From NCBI RefSeq assembly GCF_963259705.1, contig NC_081847.1:94842671-94906670 (forward strand): 64,000 nucleotides of DNA, read 5' to 3'. The translations under genes and the position numbers were made by a program. Shown one piece after another: positions 21,989 through 31,900 of this stretch (positions within the stretch are counted from its first letter, which is position 1; every line of letters starts with the position of its first letter). This DNA is from Myotis daubentonii. Lineage: Eukaryota > Chordata > Mammalia > Chiroptera > Vespertilionidae. The notes under the pieces were generated by a model that did no database searches, was not told the DNA's origin, and was given only the letters and a program-made list of their open reading frames with translations.

Positions 21989-22423
21989 CCTGCACAGTGA
22001 AGCCACTTTTCCCTCCTCAGCTTTCAGCCTGGTTGGGTTTGCACAATTCATCATTGTTTCAGCAGGTTTCCTACAAGGGGAGATTACTGCACTAATTGAT
22101 TATTAGTTGATTGTCATAAGAGTCACATTCTATTTGCAGTGATTCCTGAGAGCAAGGGATGGCCCCGGTGGTTCTCACCAGTCAGGGGCCTGCAGACCCC
22201 TGGCCAGGCCGGCGTCTCCGGGGACCCATCCGTCTGGCCCTGACCGAGCCACGTCCACATTCCCACAGACGAGGCTCAGGGAGGGGGGCTGAGTGATCGA
22301 GAGCATCTCTTCCTGTTGTTTCTTCCTGCGCAAGATGCTGGGCGTCGCTTTATCCTGAGTAACGGAGCCTGTTTGTGAGACGAGGGCGTTGTCTTTCAGA
22401 ATCCGCCCCTGTTGTCCTGTGGC
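21989..22423. other. Unique DNA, AT-rich at 22070-22140
   Basis: Contains ACTAATTGATTATTAGTTGATT, a cluster of homeobox-type cores around 22091-22112. No gene seen. Confidence 0.4.
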
Positions 22424-22591
22424 CACGGATCTCAGGCCCCAGGGCCCACGGGCTGAGGCCATGGTCACGGATCTCAGGCCCCAGGGCCCATGGGCTGAGG
22501 CCATGGTCACGGATCTCAGGCCCCAGGGCCCACGGGCTGAGGCCATGGCCACGGATCTCAGGCCCCAGGGCCCGTGGGCTGAGGCCATGGC
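22424..22591. repeat. Minisatellite, 42-bp unit, 4 copies
   Basis: Four exact-period copies starting at 22424, 22466, 22508 and 22550, each opening CACGGATCTCAGGCCCCAGG. Differences are single transitions (CACGGG/CATGGG/CGTGGG; GGTCACGG/GGCCACGG). Confidence 0.96.
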
Positions 22592-22701
22592 CCTACCTAC
22601 AAAACATGCTTCAGCTTATGACTCAAACTCAGTCACTGAAAGAGCCACATTGTCACGTTCATTCATTCAGCCCTGAATTCAGTCATCAAAACCTTTCACA
22701 T

Positions 22702-22801
22702 GTCCCTACATGGACATCCCTCACGCATTCCTACGTGGACATCCCTCACGCGTCCTTACACGGACATCCCCCAGGCGTCCCTGCGCGGACACCCCCAGCC
22801 A
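22702..22801. repeat. Minisatellite, 25-bp unit, 4 copies
   Basis: GGACATCCC recurs with exact 25-bp spacing at 22712, 22737 and 22762, with a diverged fourth copy (GGACACCCC) at 22787. Later copies drift (CTCACG to CCAGGCG). Confidence 0.9.
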
Positions 22802-24176
22802 GAACTCACAGAGATGGCTTCTTTGTTCGTCCTCTTGCCCCTCTCCCATCCTCACCCTCAGGCTTTTAGAAACCTTCTACTTTCCTGAAGACCCCTGTTC
22901 TTTCAGCCACTGGACAAGGTAAGGCGTCAGGCCTCTGGTGGGGCCTACAACTTCCCCGCGTCCCTGGCATGGGTGGCAATGCCCACATCCCCACTCAGAC
23001 GGTTCTCAAGCTGGGCAGAGGAGCACAGAAACGCTCTGACGCAGCCAAAGAAGGGGGAGAGGGAGCGTTGGGGTGTTTCCCAGCATTGGGTGGTGGTTTG
23101 CTTTAAAGACACTCGCTTCCTACCCCTTGCCCCTGATCGCTATGCAAAATGCCGAGATCCGCAAGCCAACACCCCGCTCTGTGCAGCTCAGTCTCCTGTC
23201 AGCACCCTCCCCAGGCTTACCAATTCCATTTTTATCCCCCCCCCCCGGCCCGGCCGCTCCTAACCTGACACCCTGAGGTTCAACAACCAACCAGCTCGTT
23301 CCTGGGTCATGGCCTCGCCCGCCACATGGGAATACATGTCAGCTGTGGAAACAGCCATGAACATGCCAAGCCAACACGCAGGGGCATGGCTGGGTGTGTG
23401 CAGGGCACTACACGTCTAACTTATTTATGCCCGGATTCCCCGGGGAACTGTCCCTGTGCCCGATCTTCTCTCCCTGAACCCCCCCCCCCCGGGCAAGGGC
23501 ACACCTCACACCCTGTGCGGTGCTCCGCTGCCGCGGGTGGCGTGCTGTGTGCCTGCGCGTCGTCTCTTTGGTCTGAGCTCCGCGGTGTCACGCAGCGCCG
23601 TGTCTCTGACTCCGTGTTACTTTACATCACAGAGGGAGACAGAAGAGGACGGCGCTGGAGGGAACGTGAAGCAGGACGAGACGGGAGGCTTTGTCAGGAG
23701 TTTTAAACTTTCTTATTGAGCGAGAAGGAGCCCCCGGGAGACGGCGCTTTAGATGCCTGGTCCTTCGGGGCTCGCGGTTGCCATAGAGAAGAAAGCGCGT
23801 GAGGATGAGAAAGTGTAGGGCCCACGCGGGACTCCGCACGGTGACCGGCGGACGGTGCCTGAGACAATCGCCCTTTCATGTGGGCGTTGAGGCTGTGACC
23901 GGTGGGGTCACCGTTTACTGAATATATTTCCTTCAGAAAAGCATGCGACACCTCGGTGTTTGACTGTTTCAAAGGGAAACGTTCCAGTTTTTACCTGAAT
24001 TCCTTTATCCCATGATTCACAGCATCAAGGACAGGACTTAGACTCGTAGGCGAAGGGCCTTCAAATTCATCCGCACCCCTGGCTTGCCTGTCAATCCTGG
24101 CAAATTTCCTTACTTCACTGGTTTTACGATATTAACCATTGGCAGCCAGAGCCCGGGTGGGGAGGAAAGCTGTAAG
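22802..24176. other. Unique DNA, no gene supported
   Basis: Contains poly-C runs near 23238-23247 and 23480-23490. Short overlapping frames only. Confidence 0.5.
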
Positions 24177-24212
24177 TGCGGGGGGGCGGGGGGGGGCGGG
24201 GGGGGCGGGGAG
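24177..24212. repeat. (GGGGGGC)n tract, G-quadruplex prone
   Basis: G-runs of 5-7 separated by single C on the + strand. Confidence 0.93.
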
Positions 24213-24324
24213 CACACTGGGGCACCGTCTGCCCGGGCACCCGGATGCCAGGCTGCACATCGCGCTGCAGGAAGCTTGGCACCTGCCCTGACTTCTCTGA
24301 AGTAAAAGACAGGTATCCCTTACG

Positions 24325-24700
24325 GGCTGAGCTGTGTTCCCCCAAAACTTAGATCTTGACATAGTGACCACCAGTAGCTCAAAATGGGACTATTTTAGGA
24401 AACAGTGCTGCTAAGAAGACAATTAAGGCAAAACAAGGTCACTGGGGTGTGTCCTAACCCGACCTGACTGGTGTCCTTATGGAAAGAGGGGATTGGACAC
24501 GGACACACGTGGACGGGAGGCCACGTGAAAACACCGGAGGAGGACGGCCATCTACAAAGGGGGACCCTCGGGAGGAACCCCCTGCCGTTCCTGGATCTTG
24601 GGCTTCCAGCCTCCAGGACTGAGAGGGAATGACTCTGTGGCTTAAGACACCCGCCTGTGGTGCTTTGTGGTGGCGGCCCTAGCCAATGAATGGGGCGCCT
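24325..24700 (+). mobile_element. MLT1-like MaLR LTR, degraded solo copy
   Basis: Ordered matches to a recalled MLT1-type LTR: GTTCCCCCAAAACTTAGA, ACTGGTGTCCTTATGGAAAG, TGGACACGGACACACG, AGGACGGCCATCTACAA, GATCTTGGGCTTCCAGCCTC and CTTTGTGGTGGCGGCCCTAG. The middle is partly rearranged or deleted. This is an ancient eutherian LTR with no internal viral genes nearby. Confidence 0.82.
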
Positions 24701-24837
24701 ATAATTGTGTGGTAAGTGGAGAAAAGTGAATCAATCTAGTAACGAGGACTCTTGGGGAACCCGAGATCTGTGACACTCAGGTGAGCAGCTGACACTACCC
24801 ATCAGGCCGAGGGTCTGGCGCTCGCTCTTCTGCTCAT

Positions 24838-24910
24838 GACTAGATGACCTCAGGCAAGTTCGCCAGCCTCTCTGAGCTCCAGCCCCTCCTCTGTGAGGTG
24901 AGGACCATGA
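24838..24910 (+). mobile_element. MIR core fragment
   Basis: GACCTCAGGCAAGTTCGCCAGCCTCTCTGAGCTCC-type order fits the MIR core (about 70 bp). Confidence 0.6.
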
Positions 24911-25289
24911 CCGTTGATCATGTGCTATACGGTTATGGAAGCTGTCCTTCCCTACGTACCGTATATGACAATGAATGACATCGTCTTATTCTGGAGATGC
25001 TACGGTGATTCTGGTCAAGGAGAGAGATGCTCAGAAACAAAGAATTGCCACACGATGGGATACCTGCCTCCATAGAACCGTGTGCGCGTGCTACAGTTCA
25101 AAGGTAACAATGAGCTTGCTCTTCAAGCACAAGTGCGCATGTCAGTGAACGAGATACGAGGGCTGTGGGATACAGAATCGTGTCCGAAGACGTGGGTGCC
25201 TAGCAGGCAAGACAGGCCCAAAGCACAGTCAGCTGTGATTGGAGAACATCATCCACTTTGCAGAACGTGAGGTGGGAAAGCTAGGTTGG
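24911..25289. other. Unique AT-richer DNA, no gene seen
   Basis: No repeat family or coding signal recognised. Confidence 0.45.
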
Positions 25290-25432
25290 TGTAGGACCAC
25301 AATGGCCTTGTTTTAGACATTAGGGGTCACGGAAGGTTTTTAAGCCAGAGAGCGACCTGAACAGACCTGTCTTTTGGAAACACACCTGGAAGGCAGGGCA
25401 GTGAGTGGATGTGATGGGAAACATCTGGAGAG
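25290..25432 (+). repeat. Ancient interspersed repeat, family not assigned
   Basis: GGAAGGTTTTTAAGCCAGAG, TGACCTGAACAGA-like and TGTCTTTTGGAAA segments occur in the same order as in the 44.1-44.4 kb region, suggesting two copies of the same old mammalian repeat. Confidence 0.45.
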
Positions 25433-25434
25433 TA

Positions 25435-25504
25435 GGGAGTTACTGGGAGTTACTGGGAGTTACTGGGAGTTACTGGAAGTTACTGGAAGTTACTGGAAGT
25501 TACT
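25435..25504. repeat. 10-bp tandem repeat, 7 copies
   Basis: Four perfect copies of GGGAGTTACT followed by three perfect copies of GGAAGTTACT. Confidence 0.97.
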
Positions 25505-25509
25505 GGAAT

Positions 25510-26180
25510 AGTTCATGTACTTGATAAACCCAGGGTTTACCAGAAGGACTGAATTGGGTGAGCCATGTGAATCCACTCTTTAAATAACAATACCAATACT
25601 TGGGATTATTTTTGAGATGGAGAAGATTTAGGGCCAGAGCTTATGAATACAGGTCAACGCTGATTACATGTTCAAGATAGTTGTGAGAAATTAGTCAGTA
25701 TCATAACCAGCACGCGATGCCAGATGGTTTTCTTAGTTGCAAATCCCTTCACCAAACATCAAAATAACCACTCGCTTTGCCATGACAGCCAACCATTTGA
25801 AGAGAGAAGTGGAGAGTTTCACCAAATTGACTTCTCAATTCATTTCTGTCCTATTTCAGTCATTACTGCAACTTATCGTTGCTTTTGGCGGCAATAAGAA
25901 CACGCATGCCAGCATATTTAGTAAAATAAAGCAAGATTTCCACTCCACGGGCATTGGTGTGGAGATGCCATGTATTATGAAATATACATAACATTATGTT
26001 TCAGAAACTGGTAAGATACTTCCTTTACCCACATGATCCCCCTCCGTAGCCCCACCAGCACTGTCGAGCAGCAATGCCTGCTCCCTCCGCTTCCTCCCAA
26101 AGCCCTTGGCACGGTGCTGCCTGAATCGCACGGCAGGCAGGAGTGTCCGAGCCCGGCTCCATGGCTGGGTCCCCAGCTCC
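25510..26180. other. Unique AT-rich DNA, no gene supported
   Basis: AT-rich sequence with no recognised repeat. An 84-codon plus-strand frame at 25737 has no identifiable domain. Confidence 0.45.
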
Positions 26181-26256
26181 GCGTCCTCTTCGTCTTTGGT
26201 TCCTCAGAGCCTAGCACAGGGTGGCCTGGCCACAGTGGATGCTCAATAGTCAGTCA
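26181..26256 (-). mobile_element. MIR/L2-like fragment
   Basis: TCCTCAGAGCCTAGCACAGG and TGGATGCTCAATAGTCAGTC resemble the old SINE/LINE segment ending in 'GTAGGTGCTCAATAAATG'. Confidence 0.4.
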
Positions 26257-26286
26257 CCGACTTGCTTCAGGGTTACAGGCAGGATG

Positions 26287-26332
26287 AGTGTGTGTGTGCG
26301 TGTGTGTGTGTGTGTGTGCGTGTGCGTGTGTC
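26287..26332. repeat. (TG)n microsatellite
   Basis: TG run with three CG interruptions. Confidence 0.95.
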
Positions 26333-27137
26333 CTATAAACTCAGCGTGAAAAGTGATGAAGTGATTGATGCGGACCCCGCTTCATGGCCTGTTTCCTACA
26401 GTCATTCTCTCTTTCATGTAAAGTCCCCAGCAGATGAACTGACACACGACAGTGGAAGCTCCCGTGCACAGACCGTCCCGGCGGTCAGCTCAGGAGCCCA
26501 GCTCTCTCCCAGCGCAAGTGTCTGATTCACAAGCGCTTGTCCCGCTCGGGGCCCTGGTGCGAATCGCGCTCCTTCGTCTGGTTTGTGTTCACACCTTCCA
26601 CCCAGGAGCTCCCTGTCCCGAGGCAGAAAGCGGTCTCAGGCGCATGCTGCACTCTGACACCTGAATAACCCGGCGCTCGCCTTGCCGTGGAAGTTGGGGC
26701 GTCTTTGTTCTAGTGGCCGGTAGACTCCATTAGGTCACACAGGGCCATGACTTCAAACACGGTGTGTCCCACCAATATCAAACCTTCTCCACCGAGTTTC
26801 AGACAACGCCGTCAGGACGGCTCATTAGACAAGAGAAGTAAGTCCCTTGCCTCCTCTTTGTCTCTCTTCAGTTGACCAAGGAAGCGCCGGCACGAAGGCC
26901 AGGGGCTGGGGGGTCAGTGTCCTCCCGGGCAGCACTCTTCTCAGCGCACAGACTTGCTACCGTGTCTCAGCTTTTGCTGAGAAGCTAACGAAGCCACGGG
27001 ATGCTTTAGAACGTGTCGTCTTGTTTTCCCGCTTAAATCCTGCTTACCACTGAGTCTCTTAGAAAACAGTCCATGGCCATGACAGGGGCCTTTTGGAGGA
27101 AACATATGACATGTTAGGCACTTTAAATACGCCACCT
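26333..27137. other. Unique DNA, no gene supported
   Basis: No recognised repeat or exon. Confidence 0.45.
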
Positions 27138-27275
27138 CCCCATGGTCCCCACTCTCCCATTTACAGGCAGGGAAACTGAGGCAGAGAGTACTTTTCCCGC
27201 TTTGGTGTCGTGGGAAGACGCCGGATCTCTCTGCTCCGAGTCTGGCTTTAGACACCGGGCTACACTGCCCAGCCT
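27138..27275 (+). mobile_element. MIR SINE fragment
   Basis: CCCATTTACAGGCAGGGAAACTGAGGCAGAGAG-type core followed by CCGAGTCTGGCTTTAGACACCGGGCT, in MIR consensus order. Confidence 0.6.
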
Positions 27276-27893
27276 GGGCAGGCAGCACGCACCCTCTGTC
27301 TCTTCTAACTCCAGCCTGGAGTGGGGCTTCACACCAGGATCCGGCCTTGTTCCCAGCACAAACTGGGACCTGCATATATGTCAGCGGATGACTAATGCAG
27401 CGCTAATCACTACCTGCGGGTCCGCAGGGAAGACTCAGGAGTCACAGGGATAGGGATGTGTTCGCACCTGTGCAACAATCGCATCAACAATGCTAATGAA
27501 GATAATCACACTCATTCACGTGGGGAGAGACGATTAGAAGCTCATCTCCGTGCCGGCGATGAAAGGGAGGCCACCGGTGGCGGGGGGAGGTGGCAGTTTC
27601 GGTCCCCTCACTCGGTCATGAGCTACGGCCCAACAAAGATCCGGAGACTTCCCGAGAAATAGCCGAGGGATAACGACAAAATGTGATCGTTCCATAGCGA
27701 TCACAGCGACCCGCTCCGCCGTGTGCAAAGTGCGGCGAGGGAGCATCCCTTCCACAATGTAAGCTGCCCCGAAACAACACGGGGATCAGCCGCTACCACG
27801 AGGCTGACCGCCACCTCGATAAGTTAGTCAGCGATCATGGGCAGAGTTTGACCCACGAAGACTTTGAAAAACGAAGTAAATGCAAGCCATCAC
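27276..27893. other. Unique DNA, no gene supported
   Basis: No recognised repeat; mixed composition. Confidence 0.45.
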
Positions 27894-27894
27894 A

Positions 27895-28040
27895 TCTATA
27901 ATAATAAAAGCTTAATATGCTAATTAGACCGGACAGCCGAACGACCTTCCGGACGAAGCCGTGGCTACGAGGGCCTAGGCAAGCCGCCGCGGCTGCGAGG
28001 GCTGAGCCCCTTGCACGAATTTTGTGCATCAGGCCTCTAG
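27895..28040 (+). mobile_element. HeliBat-type non-autonomous Helitron, short copy
   Basis: Starts TCTATAATAATAAAAGC after host A (27894), ends GGCCTCTAG before host T (28041): TC...CTAG ends in an A/T target with no target duplication. The subterminal hairpin GCAC (28013-28016)/GTGC (28024-28027) sits 9 bp before the terminal CTAG. At 146 bp it is internally shorter than the copy at 14.9 kb and lacks that copy's CTCF-like core. Confidence 0.92.
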
Positions 28041-28041
28041 T

Positions 28042-29039
28042 CATTTATAAAAGACCCAACAACAGATCCTAAGGGAAACAGGCCAAGCACCTCCTGTCTC
28101 CGGAATTTGCCGTGTTTATAGGTTAAAGCAAAGCAAATGTTTGATGAGTGTGCAGGTTCCGGGGTAGTGAACCAAGATGGTAATTGGCACAAAAATTACT
28201 GCAAGTGTTTAATAGAAGGAGCCTTGTTTATAAAGCACAGAAGATGCAACGCAAAGGAACATCAGTGAACGCACAAGGCCTTCATGGCCGCGTGCTCCCG
28301 ACAGACACAAGCACGCTGCTAACGATAAGCCCTCAAGCGCAAGTAAGAGTGGAATTAACACAGAGCTCGGTTAAGACCGTAAACTAAGTAAGTAAACACA
28401 AAATTTAAAGCACAACAAATACTGAGATCAAGCCATCGTCACCCGCCCACAGTGTCTGCATAAAAGACCAGCACTGGGCTACATGCTCAAACCCATGAAG
28501 GAAGCGGGGTTGTGGGCGGGAGCCGGAAGAGATGCAAAGGCCAGGAGGAAGGCACGCGGTCCCCAGGCCGAGGCGCCTGCAGCAGGGACCTGATAAAGCC
28601 AGGCCTGGGCACTTGAGGCCCCACCGGAAACGGTGCCCTTGGGCTTCTGTGCCAACATCGCATTATTTAAAGAGTTTCTACGGAAATCTGAAGATTCAGT
28701 CAATACAAGGATTGCATACTACCTTCCCCCAAATTTTGCTCATTAGTTTTAAGAAGACATCTAGCCTAAAGGGCACTTATATGTTTTAAATAACTTGATT
28801 TTTGACATAATTATAATATTCATTCTTAGCATCCTATAGCCGGTGAAGAAATGGAAGCGCCAGCGAGGGAAAGACCATGTCCAAGACCACACAGGGCGTC
28901 CCTGGGAAGGCCCAGGCTGGACCACAGGGCTGCCACAGCCTCTCCTCTCGTGCAACCAGCCCTCCAAGGTTAAAATGACCTGAAATGTAAAATACCAGTT
29001 GATTATCAGAAAAACACGTATCCAGGTTGGGAGATACAT
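28042..29039. other. Unique DNA, no gene supported
   Basis: AT-richer unique sequence. No repeat family or exon recognised. Confidence 0.45.
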
Positions 29040-29330
29040 TTAAATCCCATTAAAGGAACTAAAAATTTCATGAGCAATACATAGATAATTTGTTTCTTAT
29101 TAAAACATTAAATTTGTGGAGGATATTTAGCTGTTCAAATGTCAAGTAACAGGATAGCTATAGTAAGTTAATTAGGTACCAATTCACTGCTAAAGATACT
29201 TAATTGACATTTAATAAGCATATTAAATACCAATTAACCAACTATATTTAGTGCTAACTATATTTAGTCAAAGCTGTTTGGTTAATGGCTTGCTTATGCC
29301 TTCGTATCTATGGCCGATAGATGATAACCC
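29040..29330. promoter_or_regulatory. AT-rich candidate conserved non-coding element
   Basis: Dense homeobox-type cores (TTAATTAGGTACCAATTCAC, ACTTAATTGACATTTAATAA, CAATTAACCAAC) over about 290 bp without a recognisable transposon. Resembles developmental enhancers in composition; conservation untested. Confidence 0.25.
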
Positions 29331-29650
29331 AGTTAAGCATATACATTAATGTGTCTCCCCGGTGGGGATTGTTGTCCAGATGCCCATGTGTGAGTTTAGC
29401 CGCCATCGCCCATCTCGGTGAAAGAAACATCGTCCAGCGTATTCCCAGGTCCTGGGAGACCCGGGTGCAGGCCTCTCCTTCCACCGCCAAACTCAGACAC
29501 GCGGAGGAACGAACGGGTTCTGGCAACAGGAGCCACAGGGCTCTTCAGGGCCGAGCTAGCAGCCCCTTCAGACCTGCGCAGGTGGACTTCCTCCGTCCAG
29601 AAGCCGCAGCCATGTTTCCTAAGTCAGTCCTCTCCCGAGGATATCTCTCC
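29331..29650. other. Unique DNA, no gene seen
   Basis: About 320 bp between the AT-rich block and a SINE; nothing recognised. Confidence 0.45.
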
Positions 29651-29862
29651 ACTGATTTTCAGAGTGGAAAGGAGGGTGAGAGACAGAGAGAAACACTGAT
29701 GTGAGAGAGACACATCAAGTGGTTGCCTCCCCCACACACCCAACCAGGGCCAGGGATCGAGCCTGCAACCGAGGTACACGCCCAATCCTGACCAGGATCG
29801 AACCTGGGACCCTTCAGTCCACAGGCCGACGCTCTATCCACTGAGCCAAACTGCCTAGGGCC
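29651..29862 (-). mobile_element. VES-type SINE (antisense), diverged subfamily
   Basis: Reverse copy with ACTGATTTTCAGAGTGGAAAG and the head variant GGTCGGAC/TCCACAGGCCGACGCTCTAT (sense: 'ATAGAGCGTCGGCCTG...CTGAAGGGTCCC'), the same head type as the copy at 39.6 kb. Confidence 0.92.
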
Positions 29863-30015
29863 ATGCACTCCATTCTACAGGAAGGAGGAACACACTCGTG
29901 TGATCACTGCCTCCAGGATCGCCTGACTTTCCAGGGCTCAAGAGACCTTGGCCTGTGTTCTTTGGGACCACCTGCTGAACAGTCAGTCACCAGCTGTGTG
30001 ACTCTTATTGTAGCT

Positions 30016-30250
30016 CAGTGATGGCGAACCTATGACACGCGTGTCAGAGCTGACACGCGAACTCATTTTTTGGGTTGATTTTTCTTTGTTAAATGGCATT
30101 TAAATATATAAAATAAATATCAAAAATATAAGTCTTTGTTTCACTATGGTTGCAAAGATCAAATAATTTCTGTATGTGACATGGCACCAGAGTTAAGTTA
30201 GGGTTTTTCAAAATGCTGACACGCCGAGCTCAAAAGGTTCGCCATCACTG
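30016..30250. mobile_element. Non-autonomous hAT element with 8-bp target duplication
   Basis: Inverted ends CAGTGATGGCGAACC and GGTTCGCCATCACTG are perfect over 13-15 bp. Inside each end lies a GACACGC/GCTGACACGC motif; the middle is AT-rich. Target duplication TTGTAGCT (30008-30015)/TTGTAGAT (30251-30258), 7 of 8. No transposase gene. Confidence 0.94.
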
Positions 30251-30557
30251 TTGTAGATCCTGGTCACAACACCTTCCTGCAGACCCGGCACTTGCAGCCC
30301 AAGAGAGAAGGGACACGTGACAAGAGATCAGGGCCCAGTGCCCCTGCACCTTGGCCATTCTTCCTTGACCCAGGAAGGCGCTTAGTGTGTCTGCAGGTCC
30401 CGATACTGGGCGTCCTTCCCAGGGTTGAGTATGAAAAGTCATGTGAGTCTGTTACTCAAGCTGCAGGGCAAGGCTGGCAGGCACTCACATTACACCTGCA
30501 GGCACCATGCACCCAAACAAGCCGGGTCAGTCAACACAACGAGGATACCGCTTGCTC

Positions 30558-30572
30558 CACGCCCCCTACTGG
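30558..30572 (-). promoter_or_regulatory. CTCF-like motif
   Basis: CACGCCCCCTACTGG fits the reverse-strand CTCF core (GCGCCCCCTRSTGG) with one changed outer base. It lies in unique DNA, not in a recognised transposon. Motif match only. Confidence 0.4.
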
Positions 30573-31449
30573 AGGTGAGCTGATAGTGCAGAAGTCAATG
30601 GGATCTTGAAATGGGAGGCCGCGCTTTTCATTACCAACGCAATCAAGCTAGGCTCCCATGTGCTCAAGGACCTGGTCACAGCCCAAGGCCAAGGCGTGAA
30701 CGTTAGCTGGGATGCCTGCGTGATCCCGTTTGCTCCGCGTTCCAGGGAAGTCAGCCTCTTGGACGGTGAGCCGAGCGGTTCGTGCTGGGAGCTCCCGGCT
30801 TATGGCAGACCTTTTCCTAGGGCCGTCGGAAGCCGAGTCCAGGAAAAGCTGAGTCAGACCTGAGGACGCTCCAGCTACGGGAGACAGGAGTCCGCGGCCA
30901 GGACTCACCCGAGTTGTTCCAGGGCATCTCTCTCAGGATCTCGGGTGGATCACAGCCCTGTGGCTTTCGTCTGAGATTGTCTCAAGGCCCTGCTGCCCCC
31001 TCTCCGCGGGCACAACCCAAAGAAACTCGCTGGCAGAACTAAAACTCAAAATAACAAATTGCGCTGAGAGGGTATTTCTAGGGGGCAGACTGGGGTTAAG
31101 GCACGCAAAACAGCGAGCGTGGTCATTTCAAGTACAAACAGCTACGCAGTTACCAGGTGTGATTGTAAAATGCAAGGCGTGACTAGAAGCGAAGGTCATG
31201 CATGTATTCATTAGCGTCTACGCTGAGGTTCCCTAGGCACAGTGGCCGGGCTGACCTACACGGTCCTTGTTGCTCCCACTTGAACAATGGATTTCCCGTG
31301 AGTGGTCGGGGTGATGATCAGCAAGACGGCTGCATCTGTGGGTGGCGAGGGTGGCCCTTCTCCCATCACTGCTTCGGGCTCTGGTGAGAACCTGGCCGTC
31401 GCCCCCAGCCTTGGCCGTGCACCGACATGTAACACGGCTTAAACGGTCC
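30573..31449. other. Unique DNA, no gene supported
   Basis: No recognised repeat or exon. Confidence 0.45.
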
Positions 31450-31900
31450 CGGGGCGGTGCGAGGCGAGCCATTTACCTCATTTGGCTTTTGCATCACATT
31501 TTCCAATGGAGGGACTCATGCCCTTTGCGTGTCTCCAGTTAATGAAAGATCTACAGCGCGCCGCGAGCATTGTTTGAAGATGCCACAACACGGGGAGGAA
31601 ATGCGTGTCCAGGGGGAAATCATTGCGGCCCTGAATAAGGCTGATCAATGAGGGGGAGGAATAAAGGGAATTTATGTGAAATTTCGGTTCTTCTAGATGA
31701 GGTGCTCTCGGGTAAGCAAAACACTCGGGCGAAGGTTAGTCATGAATTAGTTAACACAGACCGCCTGACCCCACGACGGAGCCAGCATTTCAATTTTCAG
31801 CTCAGCTGGCAGCAGGCGCGAGGCTGACAGGGGGCTCGGCATAAATCATAAATTCCAGGATATTGTGCTCTAGCCTTCTAGGGGGTTGGCTAAGCCACAG
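31450..31900. promoter_or_regulatory. Candidate conserved non-coding element
   Basis: About 450 bp of balanced-composition unique sequence with TTTGCATCACATTTTCC, GGAATAAAGGGAATTTATG, TCATGAATTAGTTAACAC and CATAAATCATAAATTCC. No transposon signature or coding frame. Looks like enhancer-type sequence; inference only. Confidence 0.25.

Noticed and set aside
21083..22054. 323-codon minus-strand frame
   Set aside because: Starts beside and reads through a TG/CA microsatellite into CpG-rich DNA; overlapping plus-strand frames are equally open, which fits high GC rather than coding.
22424..22591. CRISPR-like regular 42-bp repeats
   Set aside because: The copies are contiguous with no unique spacers, and the DNA is mammalian; this is a minisatellite. 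The same applies to the other tandem arrays.
24325..24700. Recent endogenous retrovirus
   Set aside because: Only a degraded solo MaLR-type LTR is visible, with no gag, pol or env; the same holds for the antisense LTR at 46755-47215.
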